A stretch of 5,960 nt of DNA. Origin: Pseudomonadota bacterium (GTDB lineage: Bacteria > Pseudomonadota > Alphaproteobacteria > Acetobacterales > Acetobacteraceae). The position numbers and the translations under genes are program-made. This document shows positions 5,886 to 5,960 of this stretch, one piece after another (position 1 is the stretch's first letter; each line of letters opens with the position of its first letter). A model generated the notes under the pieces. It worked only from the letters and a program-made list of their open reading frames with translations, had not been told where the DNA came from and searched no databases. The stretch covers positions 1-5,960 of the forward strand of contig JAFADX010000277.1 in assembly GCA_023424475.1 (NCBI GenBank), given 5' to 3'.

Positions 5886-5926
5886 TCAGTCTGTCTGACG
5901 ATCACTGGACAGACGAACTGACGATC
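5884..5926. promoter_or_regulatory. Nested-dyad operator candidate upstream of the right-edge gene
   Basis: Several exact repeats crowd into 43 bp. CGTCAG-N5-CTGACG occupies 5884-5900, GTCTGTC-N12-GACAGAC occupies 5889-5914, and CTGACGATC occurs twice (5895-5903 and 5918-5926) with 23-bp periodicity. The block is less GC-rich than the flanking coding DNA and ends 14 bases before the start codon at 5941. This is the usual place for an operator bound by an autoregulating repressor such as a TetR-family protein; the regulator identity is inferred from geometry, not from a known consensus. Confidence 0.55.
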
Positions 5927-5940
5927 TGCCAGGAAGGCGC

Positions 5941-5960
5941 ATGGACACCCGCCCCGTGAC
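5941..5960 (+). CDS. Start of an unidentified gene (partial, six codons)
   Basis: Only MDTRPV plus two bases are visible. The start is supported by AGGAAGG at 5931-5937 and by the operator-like block immediately upstream. Because that block looks like an autoregulatory site, a transcriptional regulator, perhaps TetR-type, is a reasonable guess, but nothing in six residues can confirm it. Confidence 0.4.

Overview
The window comes from a very GC-rich bacterial chromosome with GC-rich third codon positions throughout. The gene families and the style of the convergent terminators suggest an alphaproteobacterium, perhaps a Roseomonas-like Acetobacteraceae. That placement is inferred from general resemblance, not from a marker gene. 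No rRNA, tRNA, transposase or CRISPR array was seen.

Layout: (1) The left edge holds the first 137 codons of a minus-strand NuoE-like [2Fe-2S] subunit. (2) A 109-bp divergent gap follows. (3) A plus-strand pair overlaps by ATGA: a stand-alone MetE-like (cobalamin-independent methionine synthase family) protein and a LigI-like amidohydrolase. (4) A 66-bp convergent gap carries two back-to-back perfect hairpins. (5) A minus-strand pair, also overlapping by ATGA and transcribed right to left, encodes a cyclase-family (kynurenine-formamidase-like) metal hydrolase and then a PRISE-type short-chain dehydrogenase/reductase. (6) A 119-bp divergent gap contains a TTGC-N7-GCAA dyad of the LysR-operator type. 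(7) A plus-strand MmgE/PrpD-family gene follows. (8) The right edge has a degraded minus-strand fragment resembling the C-terminus of an NTF2/SnoaL-like protein, a dense nest of dyads that looks like an operator, and the first codons of a plus-strand gene.

The five complete genes look like an accessory catabolic cluster. It offers a Zn-thiol methyl-transfer type fold, a lactone or C-O hydrolase, an enone or carbonyl reductase, a second metal-dependent hydrolase and a PrpD-like hydratase/isomerase. None of the five substrates can be read from the sequence. A joint pathway for an organic-acid or aromatic compound is inference from family and proximity. Tight ATGA couplings and the shared divergent control region make co-regulation of the cyclase/PRISE pair with MmgE/PrpD the best-supported functional link.
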